A stretch of DNA of 60,792 bases, taken from Parasulfuritortus cantonensis (GTDB taxonomy: Bacteria > Pseudomonadota > Gammaproteobacteria > Burkholderiales > Thiobacillaceae). Where the stretch lies: positions 1-60,792 of the forward strand of contig NZ_SJZB01000036.1 of the NCBI RefSeq assembly GCF_004337445.1. The letters run 5' to 3'. The notes under the pieces were generated by a model. That model was not told the DNA's origin, ran no database searches, and saw only the letters and a program-made list of their open reading frames with translations. How positions within the stretch are numbered: the stretch's first letter is position 1; every line of letters starts with the position of its first letter. Below are positions 7,927-15,883 of this stretch, one piece after another. A program made the translations under genes and the position numbers.

Positions 7927-8523
7927 TCAAGCCGCCTTCTGGTCTTCGCCGACCAGAAGTTTGGTTTCGCTTAGATATTTGTGCGGCGGGACGACCAGGT
8001 TCGACGGTGCGGGAGAACCGTTGAACACGCGTGCGGCGAGGTCGAAACGCGAGCCGTGGCAGGGGCAGAACCAGCCGCCGGGCCAGTCGGCGCCCAGGTC
8101 GGCGGGGCCGACTTCCTTGCGGAAGGTGGGCGAGCAGCCGAGGTGGGTACAGATGCCCACCACCACCATGAAGTTGGGCTTGAGCGAGCGGGTCGGGTTC
8201 TTGCAGTACTCGGGCTGCTGGGCGGTATTGTCGGAATTCGGATCGGTCAGGCGATCGTCGTGCTTGCCCAGCATGGCCAGCATCTCGGGCGTGCGGTTCA
8301 CCACCCAGACCGGCTTGCCGCGCCATTCGGCGGTGAACAGCATGCCGGGCTCGACCTTGGACAGGTCGACCTCGACCGGGGCGCCCGCGGCCAGGGCGCG
8401 CGCCGACGGCATCATGCTCATCACGAACGGCGCCACAGCGCCGACCGCCGCTACGCCGCCTACTGCAGAACTCATCGCCACTAAAAAGCGGCGTTTTGAA
8501 CCATCAACGCTGATCTCGCTCAT
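7927..8523 (-). CDS. petA: ubiquinol-cytochrome c reductase iron-sulfur (Rieske) subunit
   Basis: 198 residues. The N-terminus SKRRFLVAMSSAVGG plus a hydrophobic stretch is a Tat-type signal anchor. The Rieske 2Fe-2S ligands lie in CTHLGC and CPCHGS, with the usual WPGGWFCPCHGSRFD and PHKYL segments. It takes one electron from quinol at the Qo site and moves to cytochrome c1 on the periplasmic side. It is the first gene of petABC, transcribed away from the DegS-like protease. Confidence 0.97.
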   Translation of the reverse strand: MSEISVDGSKRRFLVAMSSAVGGVAAVGAVAPFVMSMMPSARALAAGAPVEVDLSKVEPGMLFTAEWRGKPVWVVNRTPEMLAMLGKHDDRLTDPNSDNTAQQPEYCKNPTRSLKPNFMVVVGICTHLGCSPTFRKEVGPADLGADWPGGWFCPCHGSRFDLAARVFNGSPAPSNLVVPPHKYLSETKLLVGEDQKAA

Positions 8524-8740
8524 TATTTGTTCCTAACCTTGTGAGTGGTCGCGAAATTTATGCAAACTCCGCCCCCGGCGCGGCCAGACAGCTTGGGACA
8601 AGACACATCGCCGGCGGACAAAAACCTGCATAGTGTACACGAAAGGCGCCTCGAACTTAAGGCACGCCTGACCGGCGCGACGCCGTTTCCGTTACGGTAA
8701 AATCGCCGGCACTCCCTTCCGCGCCCTGCGCACCCGTTCC

Positions 8741-9895
8741 ATGCACAAACTCTGGCTGTCCCTGGCCCAGATCATCGCCGGCGCCGCGATCGCCCTGGCC
8801 GCGCTGTTCGCCCTCGACAAGATGATTCCCGGCCTGCTGCCCAGCGGCCCGTCCGGCAGCGTCACCATCCGCGAGGTGGCGGACGGCGGCGGCGCGCCGC
8901 GGGTGGCCTCGTTCGCCGACGCCGCGCAGAAATCCCTCCCCTCGGTGGTCAACATATTCACCAGCAAGGAGGTGCGCACGCCGACCAATCCGCTCATGAA
9001 CGACCCGTTCTTCCGGCGTTTCTTCGGCGTGCCGCCGCAGAGCAGCACGCAACGGGTCGCCAACCTCGGCTCGGGCGTCATCGTCAGCGAGGGCGGCTAC
9101 ATCCTGACCAACCACCACGTCGTCGAAGCCGCCGACGAGATCCAGGTCGCCCTGCCCGACGGCCGCAACCTGGACGCGACCCTGGTCGGTTCCGATCCGG
9201 AGACCGACATCGCCGTCCTCCGGGTCAACAAGGACGGCCTGCACCCGATCACCTTCGCGAAGCCGGACACCACCCGGGTCGGCGACGTCGTGCTCGCCAT
9301 CGGCAACCCCTTCGGGGTCGGCCAGACCGTCACCATGGGCATCGTCTCGGCGCTCGGCCGCAGCCACCTGGGCATCAACACCTTCGAGAACTACATCCAG
9401 ACCGACGCCGCGATCAACCCGGGCAACTCGGGCGGCGCCCTGGTCGACGCCGGCGGCAACCTGGTCGGCCTGAACACCGCGATCTATTCGCGCAGCGGCG
9501 GCAACCTGGGCATCGGCTTCGCCATCCCGGTCTCGATCCTGCGCCAGGTCATGGACGACATCGTCCGCAACGGCGCCGTGGTGCGCGGCTGGGTCGGCAT
9601 CGAGGTGCAGGACATCACGGCCGACGTCGCCGAATCGTTCGGCCTCGCCAGCACGCGCGGCGCCCTCATCGCCGGCGTCCTGCGCGGCGGCCCGGCGGAC
9701 CGTTCCGGCATCCGCCCGGGCGACGTGTTGCTGGCCGTGGACAACCAGGCGGTCACCGACTCCAGCTCGCTGCTGCAACTGATCTCGGCCCTGAAGCCCG
9801 GTGACGCGGCGCGCCTGCGCGTGTTGCGCCAGCGCGCCGAGGTCCAGGTCGACGTCCGGGTCGAGCGGCGGCCGCCGCAGCCGCGCGAAAACTGA
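8741..9895 (+). CDS. DegS/AlgW-type trypsin-like serine protease with one PDZ domain
   Basis: 384 residues. An N-terminal hydrophobic anchor (about residues 8-28) is followed by a trypsin-like domain with His126 (TNHHVV), Asp156 (ETDIAVL) and Ser230 (NPGNSGGAL), then a single PDZ domain at about 285-375. One PDZ and an uncleaved anchor point to the DegS/AlgW branch rather than DegP, which has two PDZ domains. In those relatives the protease cuts an anti-sigma factor in response to misfolded envelope proteins. No rseA-like gene adjoins it here. An anti-sigma factor of a different type lies about 2.5 kb away and is a possible but untested target. It is divergent from petABC. Confidence 0.9.
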   Translation: MHKLWLSLAQIIAGAAIALAALFALDKMIPGLLPSGPSGSVTIREVADGGGAPRVASFADAAQKSLPSVVNIFTSKEVRTPTNPLMNDPFFRRFFGVPPQSSTQRVANLGSGVIVSEGGYILTNHHVVEAADEIQVALPDGRNLDATLVGSDPETDIAVLRVNKDGLHPITFAKPDTTRVGDVVLAIGNPFGVGQTVTMGIVSALGRSHLGINTFENYIQTDAAINPGNSGGALVDAGGNLVGLNTAIYSRSGGNLGIGFAIPVSILRQVMDDIVRNGAVVRGWVGIEVQDITADVAESFGLASTRGALIAGVLRGGPADRSGIRPGDVLLAVDNQAVTDSSSLLQLISALKPGDAARLRVLRQRAEVQVDVRVERRPPQPREN

Positions 9896-9913
9896 GCGCC
9901 GCCGGCGCTCAGT

Positions 9914-11395
9914 TCAGACCTGGTTGCGCCACTCGGTATCCTCGGAGTCGAACAGCCGGTTCGCCTCCAGCGGCCCCCAGGTGCCGGCCGGATAGGTGTG
10001 GATGAAGTCGCGCTCCTGGGCCCAGTACTTGAGGATCGGATCGACCACCCGCCAGGCCCATTCCACCTCGTCGAAGCGGATGAACAGGGCGCGGTCGCCC
10101 TCGATGACGTCGAGCAGCAGCGCCTCGTAGGCATCCAGGGGATGGTCGTCGACCCCCCGGTAGCTGGCGTTCAGGCGCACCACGTGGGTGTTCATGCCGA
10201 GGCCGGGCTGCTTGGCGTGCAGCTCGATGTGCATGCTCTCGTTGGGCTGGATGGAAAGCACGATCCAGTTCGGCTCCAGCGCCTCCAGCGGCGTCTCCCG
10301 GAACAGCTGCTGGGGCGGATGGCGCAGCCGGATGGCGATCATCGACATCGATTCCTTCAGGCGCTTGCCGGTACGCAGGTAGAACGGCACCCCACGCCAG
10401 CGCCAGTTGTCGATGTAGAACTTCGCCGCGGCATAGGTCTCCGTGACCGAGTTCGGCTCGACGCCGGGCTCGTCCTGGTAGCCCGGCACCTGGACGCCGC
10501 CGATCGCCCCGGTCTTGTACTGCGCCCGGTAGGCGTGGGCGTGCACGGAACGCTGGGAGATCGGCCGGATGCAGCGCAGCACCTTGACCTTCTCGTCGCG
10601 CATCGCGTCCGCCTCCAGGGCCGCCGGCGGCTCCATGGCGACCAGGGTGAGCAGCTGCATCAGGTGGTTCTGCAGCATGTCGCGCATGGCGCCGGCCTTG
10701 TCGTAGTAGTCGGCCCGGTTGCCGATGCCGACGTCCTCGGCCACGGTGATCTGGACGTGGTCGACGTAGTTGCGGTTCCAGAGCGGCTCGACCAGGGTGT
10801 TGGCGAACCGGAACACCAGGAGGTTCTGCACCGTCTCCTTGCCCATGTAGTGGTCGATGCGGAATATCTGGCTTTCCTCGAAGTAGCGGTGCAGCAGTTC
10901 GTTGAGCACCCGCGCCGACTCGATGTCGCTACCGAACGGTTTCTCCACGACCACCCGGTGCAGGCCGCGCGGCCTGCTCAGGCCGGCCTTGTCGAGGCCC
11001 TTGATGACGGCGGGAAAATCGCCCGGCTTGACCGCCAGGTAGAACACCACGTGCGAGCAGACGCCCAGCTTGGGCTTGGCCAGGGTCTCCTTGAGCGCCT
11101 CGTAGGCGGCCGGGTCGTCCTGGTCGCCGCGCACGTAGTCGAAGCGGTTGACGAAGCGGGTCAGCAGCTCGCCTTCCGCCTTGACCCGCTGGACCAGCAG
11201 TTCGCGCAGGTAGTCGCGCCAACTGGCGTCGTCGTAGTCGCGCCGGCCGAAGGCGATGAAATTGAGCACCTCGGGCAGGCGGCCGGCCAGCTCGAGGCGA
11301 TACAGGGCGGGCAGCAGCTTGATCGAGGCCAGGTTGCCGGTGGCCCCGAAGATGACGAAATTGCACGGCGGCAGGTCGCCTTCATGGTCGATCAT
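9914..11395 (-). CDS. zwf: glucose-6-phosphate 1-dehydrogenase
   Basis: 493 residues. It catalyses glucose-6-phosphate plus NADP+ to 6-phosphogluconolactone plus NADPH. The nucleotide-binding loop is [17 protein letters not shown] at the N-terminus. The active-site segment [19 protein letters not shown] is intact, and later conserved pieces ([27 protein letters not shown]) are present. It is full length for the family. It starts about ten bases after gnd on the same strand, so the two NADPH-forming enzymes are co-transcribed. Confidence 0.97.
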   Translation of the reverse strand: MIDHEGDLPPCNFVIFGATGNLASIKLLPALYRLELAGRLPEVLNFIAFGRRDYDDASWRDYLRELLVQRVKAEGELLTRFVNRFDYVRGDQDDPAAYEALKETLAKPKLGVCSHVVFYLAVKPGDFPAVIKGLDKAGLSRPRGLHRVVVEKPFGSDIESARVLNELLHRYFEESQIFRIDHYMGKETVQNLLVFRFANTLVEPLWNRNYVDHVQITVAEDVGIGNRADYYDKAGAMRDMLQNHLMQLLTLVAMEPPAALEADAMRDEKVKVLRCIRPISQRSVHAHAYRAQYKTGAIGGVQVPGYQDEPGVEPNSVTETYAAAKFYIDNWRWRGVPFYLRTGKRLKESMSMIAIRLRHPPQQLFRETPLEALEPNWIVLSIQPNESMHIELHAKQPGLGMNTHVVRLNASYRGVDDHPLDAYEALLLDVIEGDRALFIRFDEVEWAWRVVDPILKYWAQERDFIHTYPAGTWGPLEANRLFDSEDTEWRNQV

Positions 11396-11405
11396 GGCGC
11401 CCTCC

Positions 11406-12317
11406 TCAACCCTTCAGCGCATGGCCGCCGAAGCCCTTGCGCATCATGGCCAGCAGCTTGTTGCCGAAATCGGCCTTGCCCTGGGAATCGAAGCGGTTCA
11501 TCAGGGCCAGGGTCATCACCGGCGTCGGCACGCCCTGCTCGATGGACTCCAAGGCCGTCCAGCGGCCCTCGCCGGAGTCGGCCACGAACGGCAGGATGGC
11601 GTCCAAACCCTGGTCTTCCTTGAGGAAGTCGGCGGTCAGGTCGAGCAGCCAGGAGCGCACGACCGAACTGTGCCGCCACAATTCCGCGATGGCCGCCAGG
11701 TCGAGGTCGAATTCGCCCTTGGCCTGCATGAGGGCGAAGCCCTCCGCGAAGGCCTGCATCATGCCGTACTCGATGCCGTTGTGGATCATCTTGACGAAGT
11801 GGCCGGAACCGGCCGGACCGGCATGCAGCCAGCCGCGCTCGGGGGCTGGCGCGAGGAGCTTGAGGAAGGGCTCGATGCGCGCCACCGCCTCGGCTTCGCC
11901 GCCGGCCATCAGGCAATAGCCGTTGGCCAGGCCCCAGATGCCGCCGGAGACCCCGACGTCGGCGAAGGCCAGCTGCTTGCCGGCCAGGTCGGCGGCGCGG
12001 CGCTGGGCCTCCTTGTAGTAACCGTTGGCGCCGTCCACCACCATGTCGCCCGGGGCCAGCTTGCCGGCCAGTTCGGCCAGGGCCGCCTCGGTGGCCGCCC
12101 CGGCCGGCAGCATCAGCCAGACCACGCGGGGCGGTTTCAGGGCGGCGATCATGTCGTCGAGGGAACGGCAGGCGACCACGTTGACCTCCTCCGCGGCGAT
12201 CTGCTCCGTCACCTCGAAGCTGCGGTTGCAGGCCAGCACCCTGGCCCCGCCGCGCGCCAGCCGGCGCGCCATGTTGCCGCCCATCCGGCCGAGTCCGTAC
12301 AAACCGATTTCCAGCAT
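11406..12317 (-). CDS. gnd: 6-phosphogluconate dehydrogenase (decarboxylating), short form
   Basis: 303 residues from ATG 12317, preceded by AAGGAGG about eight bases upstream; a longer reading from 12347 lacks such a site. It oxidises and decarboxylates 6-phosphogluconate to ribulose-5-phosphate. The Rossmann loop is [16 protein letters not shown]. The substrate and catalytic parts are [34 protein letters not shown], and [22 protein letters not shown]. The length of about 300 residues marks the short bacterial form, which often uses NAD+, so cofactor use is uncertain. It forms a unit with zwf downstream. Confidence 0.94.
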   Translation of the reverse strand: MLEIGLYGLGRMGGNMARRLARGGARVLACNRSFEVTEQIAAEEVNVVACRSLDDMIAALKPPRVVWLMLPAGAATEAALAELAGKLAPGDMVVDGANGYYKEAQRRAADLAGKQLAFADVGVSGGIWGLANGYCLMAGGEAEAVARIEPFLKLLAPAPERGWLHAGPAGSGHFVKMIHNGIEYGMMQAFAEGFALMQAKGEFDLDLAAIAELWRHSSVVRSWLLDLTADFLKEDQGLDAILPFVADSGEGRWTALESIEQGVPTPVMTLALMNRFDSQGKADFGNKLLAMMRKGFGGHALKG

Positions 12318-12349
12318 CACTGCCTCCTTGCATGCAAGCCAATGCATCG

Positions 12350-12378
12350 ACTATCGGACGCCCGGCCGGGAACTGCAA
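12350..12378 (-). promoter_or_regulatory. possible sigma70-type promoter for gnd-zwf
   Basis: On the minus strand TTGCAG (12378-12373) and GATAGT (12355-12350) are separated by 17 bases and lie about 33 bases before the gnd start. The match to consensus is only fair. If real, gnd-zwf need not depend on read-through from the upstream sigma/anti-sigma genes, 105 bases away. Confidence 0.3.
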
Positions 12379-12422
12379 CCCTACCGGCGGTGTGCCATGG
12401 AAAGTTCACGGACCGGCGTGCC

Positions 12423-13145
12423 TCAGACCTTGACGTAGACCCAGCCCTGGCTCATCCGGGTGATGATCTCGTTGACCGCCGACGAGGCGACCCCGGCCTC
12501 CGGCACCAGGACGACGTCGACGCCGGCCTGGCGCAGGCGCGCCAGGGTCTGGCCGCAGGCCAGGAAGGACAGGTTGGCGTGGCGCTCGGCCAGTTCGGCG
12601 ATGCGGGCCCGATAGGGCGTCAGGTCACGGCGCAGCAGGTCGAGGCCGTGACTGTTGGCGACGATCTCGATGCGGCCGCGGCCGGCGCGCTGGTCGAGCA
12701 GCCGTTCGGCGAGGTCGAGGACGGCGGCCAGCCGGGTCGGGTCGCCCGAATCCAGGTGCAGGACGACGTGGTCGGCATCGACCCGGTCGGTCAGGGCGAC
12801 CGCCTGGTAGCCTGCCGGCAACCCGGCCAGGGGCGCCGGGCCGGGCGAGACCGACAAGGTCAGGCCGCGCGCGAACCAGCCGGCCGACAGCCCGACCAGC
12901 AACAGCAGGCCGGCGACCAGGGCCTGGCGCCAGGCCGGGGGACAGCGCAGGGCCAGGCCGCGGCGGCCGGCCGGCGGCTCGGCATAGGCGCCGCGCACCA
13001 ATTCCTTCATGACCCGCAGCTCGCACACCGCGGCCTTGAAGTCCGGGTCCACGCCGAGGCGCGCCAGGGCATCCTGGCGTTCGCCGGCGGCCAGCTCGCC
13101 GTCCACGAAGGCGTTGAGAAACTCGACGGAAGGGGTGTCCTTCAT
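12423..13145 (-). CDS. membrane anti-sigma factor with periplasmic DsrE-like domain
   Basis: 240 residues from ATG 13145, after AGGAGGT and overlapping the sigma-factor stop. Residues 5-53 (VEFLNAFVDGELAAGE, DPDFKAAVCELRVMKELVRG) look like an anti-sigma N-terminal domain without a full zinc motif. Residues 73-94 form one membrane segment (QALVAGLLLLVGLSAGWFAR). Residues 113-240 are a DsrE-like domain facing the periplasm: VVLHLDSGDPTRLAAVLDLA, IEIVANSHGLDLLRRD, NLSFLACGQTL, VVLVPEAGVASSAVNEI. Cys197 aligns with the Cys of the neighbouring secreted DsrE protein, in the shared pattern F-x2-C-x2-T-L. The fusion of an anti-sigma module to a DsrE-fold sensor is the unusual feature; the sensing role is inferred. 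Confidence 0.8.
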   Translation of the reverse strand: MKDTPSVEFLNAFVDGELAAGERQDALARLGVDPDFKAAVCELRVMKELVRGAYAEPPAGRRGLALRCPPAWRQALVAGLLLLVGLSAGWFARGLTLSVSPGPAPLAGLPAGYQAVALTDRVDADHVVLHLDSGDPTRLAAVLDLAERLLDQRAGRGRIEIVANSHGLDLLRRDLTPYRARIAELAERHANLSFLACGQTLARLRQAGVDVVLVPEAGVASSAVNEIITRMSQGWVYVKV

Positions 13146-13693
13146 TTCGACCTCCTGGTCAGCGGTACGACCCGGGCGGACGCCGTTGCCTGCAGAAGGT
13201 CCCGGAGTGCCCGGCGCGCCCGCGCCAGCCGGCTCATGACCGTGCCGACCGGGATGGCGAGGATCGTCGCCACCTCGGCGTAACTGCACTCCTCGAGGTC
13301 GACCAGGGTGAGCACCTGGCGCTGCCCGACGGGCAGGCGGGCGATGGCGTCGCGCACCCGGTTGCCGGTCTGGCGGCTGGCGTAGAGACGCTCCGGCGTG
13401 GCATCGTGGGCGAGCACGGCCTCGTCGATGTCGTCGACGTCGACGCAGTCCTTGCACCGGCGCAGGTGGTCGCGCCAGCAGTTGTTCAGGATGGCGAACA
13501 GCCAGCCCTCGAAGGCGGCCTCGTCCTTCAGCTGGCCGGCCCGGTCGATGGCGCGCGCCAGTGCCTCCTGGGTGAGATCGTCGGCCAGGTGGCCGTCGTG
13601 GCACCAGGCGTAGGCCAGGCGGTACAAGCGCGGCCGCATCGCCGTGGCGCGGGCACGGAATCCTGGACTGAACAGATAGGCGAGCTTGTTCAC
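13142..13693 (-). CDS. ECF-type RNA polymerase sigma factor
   Basis: 183 residues if started at GTG 13693 (VNKLAYLFSPGF); an internal ATG 18 codons later is the alternative. Region 2 is RLYRLAYAWCHDGHLADDLTQEALARA and GWLFAILNNCWRDHLRR (given in two pieces). Region 4 is ARLPVGQRQVLTLVDLEE plus SYAEVATILAIPVGTVMSRL, a complete helix-turn-helix. No region 3 is present, so it belongs to the ECF group. Its stop overlaps the anti-sigma start (ATGA), the standard arrangement for a sigma factor and its inhibitor. A GGAAT-N16-CGTC promoter lies about 50 bases before the start and matches a divergent one, suggesting autoregulation. Confidence 0.9.
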   Translation of the reverse strand: MNKLAYLFSPGFRARATAMRPRLYRLAYAWCHDGHLADDLTQEALARAIDRAGQLKDEAAFEGWLFAILNNCWRDHLRRCKDCVDVDDIDEAVLAHDATPERLYASRQTGNRVRDAIARLPVGQRQVLTLVDLEECSYAEVATILAIPVGTVMSRLARARRALRDLLQATASARVVPLTRRSK

Positions 13694-13743
13694 TGGGTTG
13701 CCTCGGCAAACGCGTGCCGGATCGGCACGCCCACATCCGGATT

Positions 13744-13768
13744 GACGCACGGGCGGGAAATTTATTCC
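13744..13768 (-). promoter_or_regulatory. predicted ECF-type promoter of the sigma/anti-sigma genes
   Basis: On the minus strand GGAAT (13768-13764) and CGTC (13747-13744) are 16 bases apart. GGAA.../CGTC with 16-17 spacing is the classic ECF promoter form. The expected start lies about 43 bases before the sigma GTG. The -35 region reads GGAATAAA, the same eight bases as in the divergent promoter at 13794. Confidence 0.65.
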
Positions 13769-13793
13769 ATGACGAGAAAAATTCACCGGTGCG

Positions 13794-13820
13794 GGAATAA
13801 ACGTGCCGCCCGGAACGTCT
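13794..13820 (+). promoter_or_regulatory. predicted ECF-type promoter of the secreted DsrE gene
   Basis: On the plus strand GGAAT (13794-13798) and CGTCT (13816-13820) are 17 bases apart. The transcript would begin about 47 bases before ATG 13873. It shares GGAATAAA and a GCCCG spacer element with the opposite promoter, which makes control by the same ECF sigma factor likely. Confidence 0.65.
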
Positions 13821-13872
13821 CCCGCAAAGGCGGCCCGCCGCCGAATAACCCAACGCATCGAGGAGATCGAAC

Positions 13873-14328
13873 ATGAAATACCTGCCCGCCCTGTCCCTGG
13901 CGCTCTGCCTGTCCGCCGTCACGCTGGTCGCCGCCACGGCCGCCCGTGCGGCCCCGTCCGCCCCGGCCACCGCCGAGGTCCAGGAAAAGGTGGTCTACCA
14001 CATCAACGACGCCAGCGTCGCGCGCGTGGCCATGCGCAACATCGAGAACCACCTGAACGCCAGCCCGGGGGTCAAGATCGTCGTCGTGGCGCACGGCAAG
14101 GGCATCGACTTCCTGCTCAACGACGCCAAGGACGACAAGGGCGCCTATGAACCCCAGGTCGCCGGCCTGCGCGACCGCGGCGTCGACTTCCGGGTCTGCC
14201 GCAATACCCTGAACGGCCGCAAGCTGGACGACAGCGCGGTCATCATGGAGGCCAGCGTGGTGCCTTCCGGCGTGGCCGAGCTCGGCCGCCTGCAGGCCAG
14301 GGAGGGCTACGCCTACATCAAACCGTAG
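13873..14328 (+). CDS. secreted DsrE-family protein
   Basis: 151 residues. A signal peptide of about 26 residues (LSLALCLSAVTLVAATAARA) predicts export to the periplasm. The mature part is a single DsrE-fold domain: KVVYHINDASVARVAMRNIE, VKIVVVAHGKGIDFLL, VDFRVCRNTL with Cys109, and EASVVPSGVAELGRLQ. DsrE-like proteins in sulfur oxidisers bind or relay sulfane sulfur on a conserved Cys, though many homologues have no proven role. It is divergent from the ECF sigma gene and shares a promoter type with it. It is also homologous to the periplasmic half of the anti-sigma factor. It may act as that factor's ligand or co-sensor, which is inference. Confidence 0.85.
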   Translation: MKYLPALSLALCLSAVTLVAATAARAAPSAPATAEVQEKVVYHINDASVARVAMRNIENHLNASPGVKIVVVAHGKGIDFLLNDAKDDKGAYEPQVAGLRDRGVDFRVCRNTLNGRKLDDSAVIMEASVVPSGVAELGRLQAREGYAYIKP

Positions 14329-14431
14329 GCCCGCCGGCCACCTTCGGGGCCGTGCCCAGCGCCAAGGTCCGGCAAAGCTTTTATACTTGTCGGATCGACA
14401 TGTCCGGGAACCGCCGCCCCGAAGGCCCATC

Positions 14432-15859
14432 ATGAAAAACGTACTGTTCGCCACCTCCGAAGCCCGTCCACTGATCAAGACCGGAGGCCTGGCCGACGTT
14501 TCCGGCGCCTTGCCCACCGCCCTGCGCGCCCTGGGTGTCGATTGCCGCCTGCTCCTGCCCGGCTATCGCCAGGTCCTCGCCAGCCTGGGCGACCTGCCCG
14601 AAGTGGCCCGCTTCGAAGGCATGGCGGGCTTCGCGGACGCCCGCCTGCTGCTCGGCAGCATGCCGGACTCCGGCACCCCGGTGTACGTGCTCGACTCGCC
14701 GACCTACTTCCAGCGCGACGGCGGCCCCTACCAGGACACCAGCGGTACCGACCACGCCGACAATGCCGACCGCTTCGCCCTCCTGTCGCGGGTCGCGGCC
14801 CATCTGTGCACCGCCAACTCGCCGCTCGACTGGCGTCCCGAACTGCTCCACTGCAACGACTGGCAGACCGGCCTGGCGCCCGCCTGGCTGCACTTCGCGG
14901 GCCGCCCGGTGCCGTCGGTGATGACCATCCACAACCTGGCCTTCCAGGGCATCTTCCCGCCCTCCACGGTGGCCCGCCTGGGTCTGCCGGCGAGCAGCTT
15001 CCAGATCGCCGGGATCGAGTACTACGGCAACCTGTCCTTCCTCAAGGCCGGCCTCTTCTACGCCGACCGGCTCACGACGGTGAGCCCCACCTACGCCGAG
15101 GAGATCCAGCACGAGCCGCTCGGCATGGGCATGCAGGGCCTGCTGTCCTCGCGCGCCGAGTCGCTCACCGGCATCCTCAACGGCATCGACATGAACGACT
15201 GGAACCCCGCCGGCGATCCCCACCTGCCGGCCCATTACACGGTCCGCTCGATGTCCGGCAAGCCGCGTTGCAAGGAGGCCCTGCAGGCGGACCTGAACCT
15301 CGAGGTCGCGCCCCAGACGCCCCTGTTCGGCGTGGTCTCCAGGCTGACCCACCAGAAAGGCCTGGACTGGATACTCCAGGTCGCGCCCGGCATCCTGGAC
15401 CGGGGCGGCCAGCTCGCCGTCCTCGGCACCGGCGACAAGAGCGTCGAGCAGGCCCTGCGCGACCTCGTCGCCGCCTATCCGGGCCGGGTCGCCGCCACCA
15501 TCGGCTATGACGAGGGCCTGTCGCACCGCATCGAGGCCGGCGCCGATCTGTTCCTGATGCCCTCGCGCTTCGAGCCCTGCGGCCTCAACCAGATGTACAG
15601 CCTGCGCTACGGCACCCCGCCGATCGTGCACGCCACGGGCGGCCTGCGCGATACCGTGGTCGACGGCGTCGACGGCTTCGTCTTCACCTACGCCACCGCG
15701 CACGGCCTCTGGCTGGCGGTGGAACGGGCACTCACCGCCTACGCGGAACCGACGGTCTGGAAACGCATGCTGCAGGCCGGCATGAAACGCGATTTCAGTT
15801 GGGAACGCAGCGCCCGGGCCTACCTCGAACTGTACGAACGGGCCGCCGCCGAGGCCTGA
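14432..15859 (+). CDS. glgA: glycogen synthase (ADP-glucose type)
   Basis: 475 residues from ATG 14432 (MKNVLFATSEARPLIKTGGLADV); an in-frame ATG at 14387 would add 15 non-conserved residues. It is a GT5 glycosyltransferase that adds glucose from ADP-glucose to a growing alpha-1,4-glucan. The KTGGLADV glucosyl-donor motif is at residues 15-22. The middle has NDWQTGLAPAW and TIHNLAFQG. The C-terminal half has SRLTHQKGLDW and MPSRFEPCGLNQMYSLRYG, which holds the catalytic Glu pair. It faces the glycogen phosphorylase gene, with only 24 bases between their ends. Confidence 0.96.
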   Translation: MKNVLFATSEARPLIKTGGLADVSGALPTALRALGVDCRLLLPGYRQVLASLGDLPEVARFEGMAGFADARLLLGSMPDSGTPVYVLDSPTYFQRDGGPYQDTSGTDHADNADRFALLSRVAAHLCTANSPLDWRPELLHCNDWQTGLAPAWLHFAGRPVPSVMTIHNLAFQGIFPPSTVARLGLPASSFQIAGIEYYGNLSFLKAGLFYADRLTTVSPTYAEEIQHEPLGMGMQGLLSSRAESLTGILNGIDMNDWNPAGDPHLPAHYTVRSMSGKPRCKEALQADLNLEVAPQTPLFGVVSRLTHQKGLDWILQVAPGILDRGGQLAVLGTGDKSVEQALRDLVAAYPGRVAATIGYDEGLSHRIEAGADLFLMPSRFEPCGLNQMYSLRYGTPPIVHATGGLRDTVVDGVDGFVFTYATAHGLWLAVERALTAYAEPTVWKRMLQAGMKRDFSWERSARAYLELYERAAAEA

Positions 15860-15883
15860 GCGGCCCCGGCGCCGGCGCGCCGG

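Noticed and set aside
6537..8024. Plus-strand frame of 495 codons over petB.
   Set aside because: It is antisense to a clear cytochrome b gene; the translation is low-complexity and lacks any family pattern.
8741..9895. DegP-type periplasmic protease.
   Set aside because: Only one PDZ domain and an N-terminal anchor are seen, which fits DegS/AlgW better.
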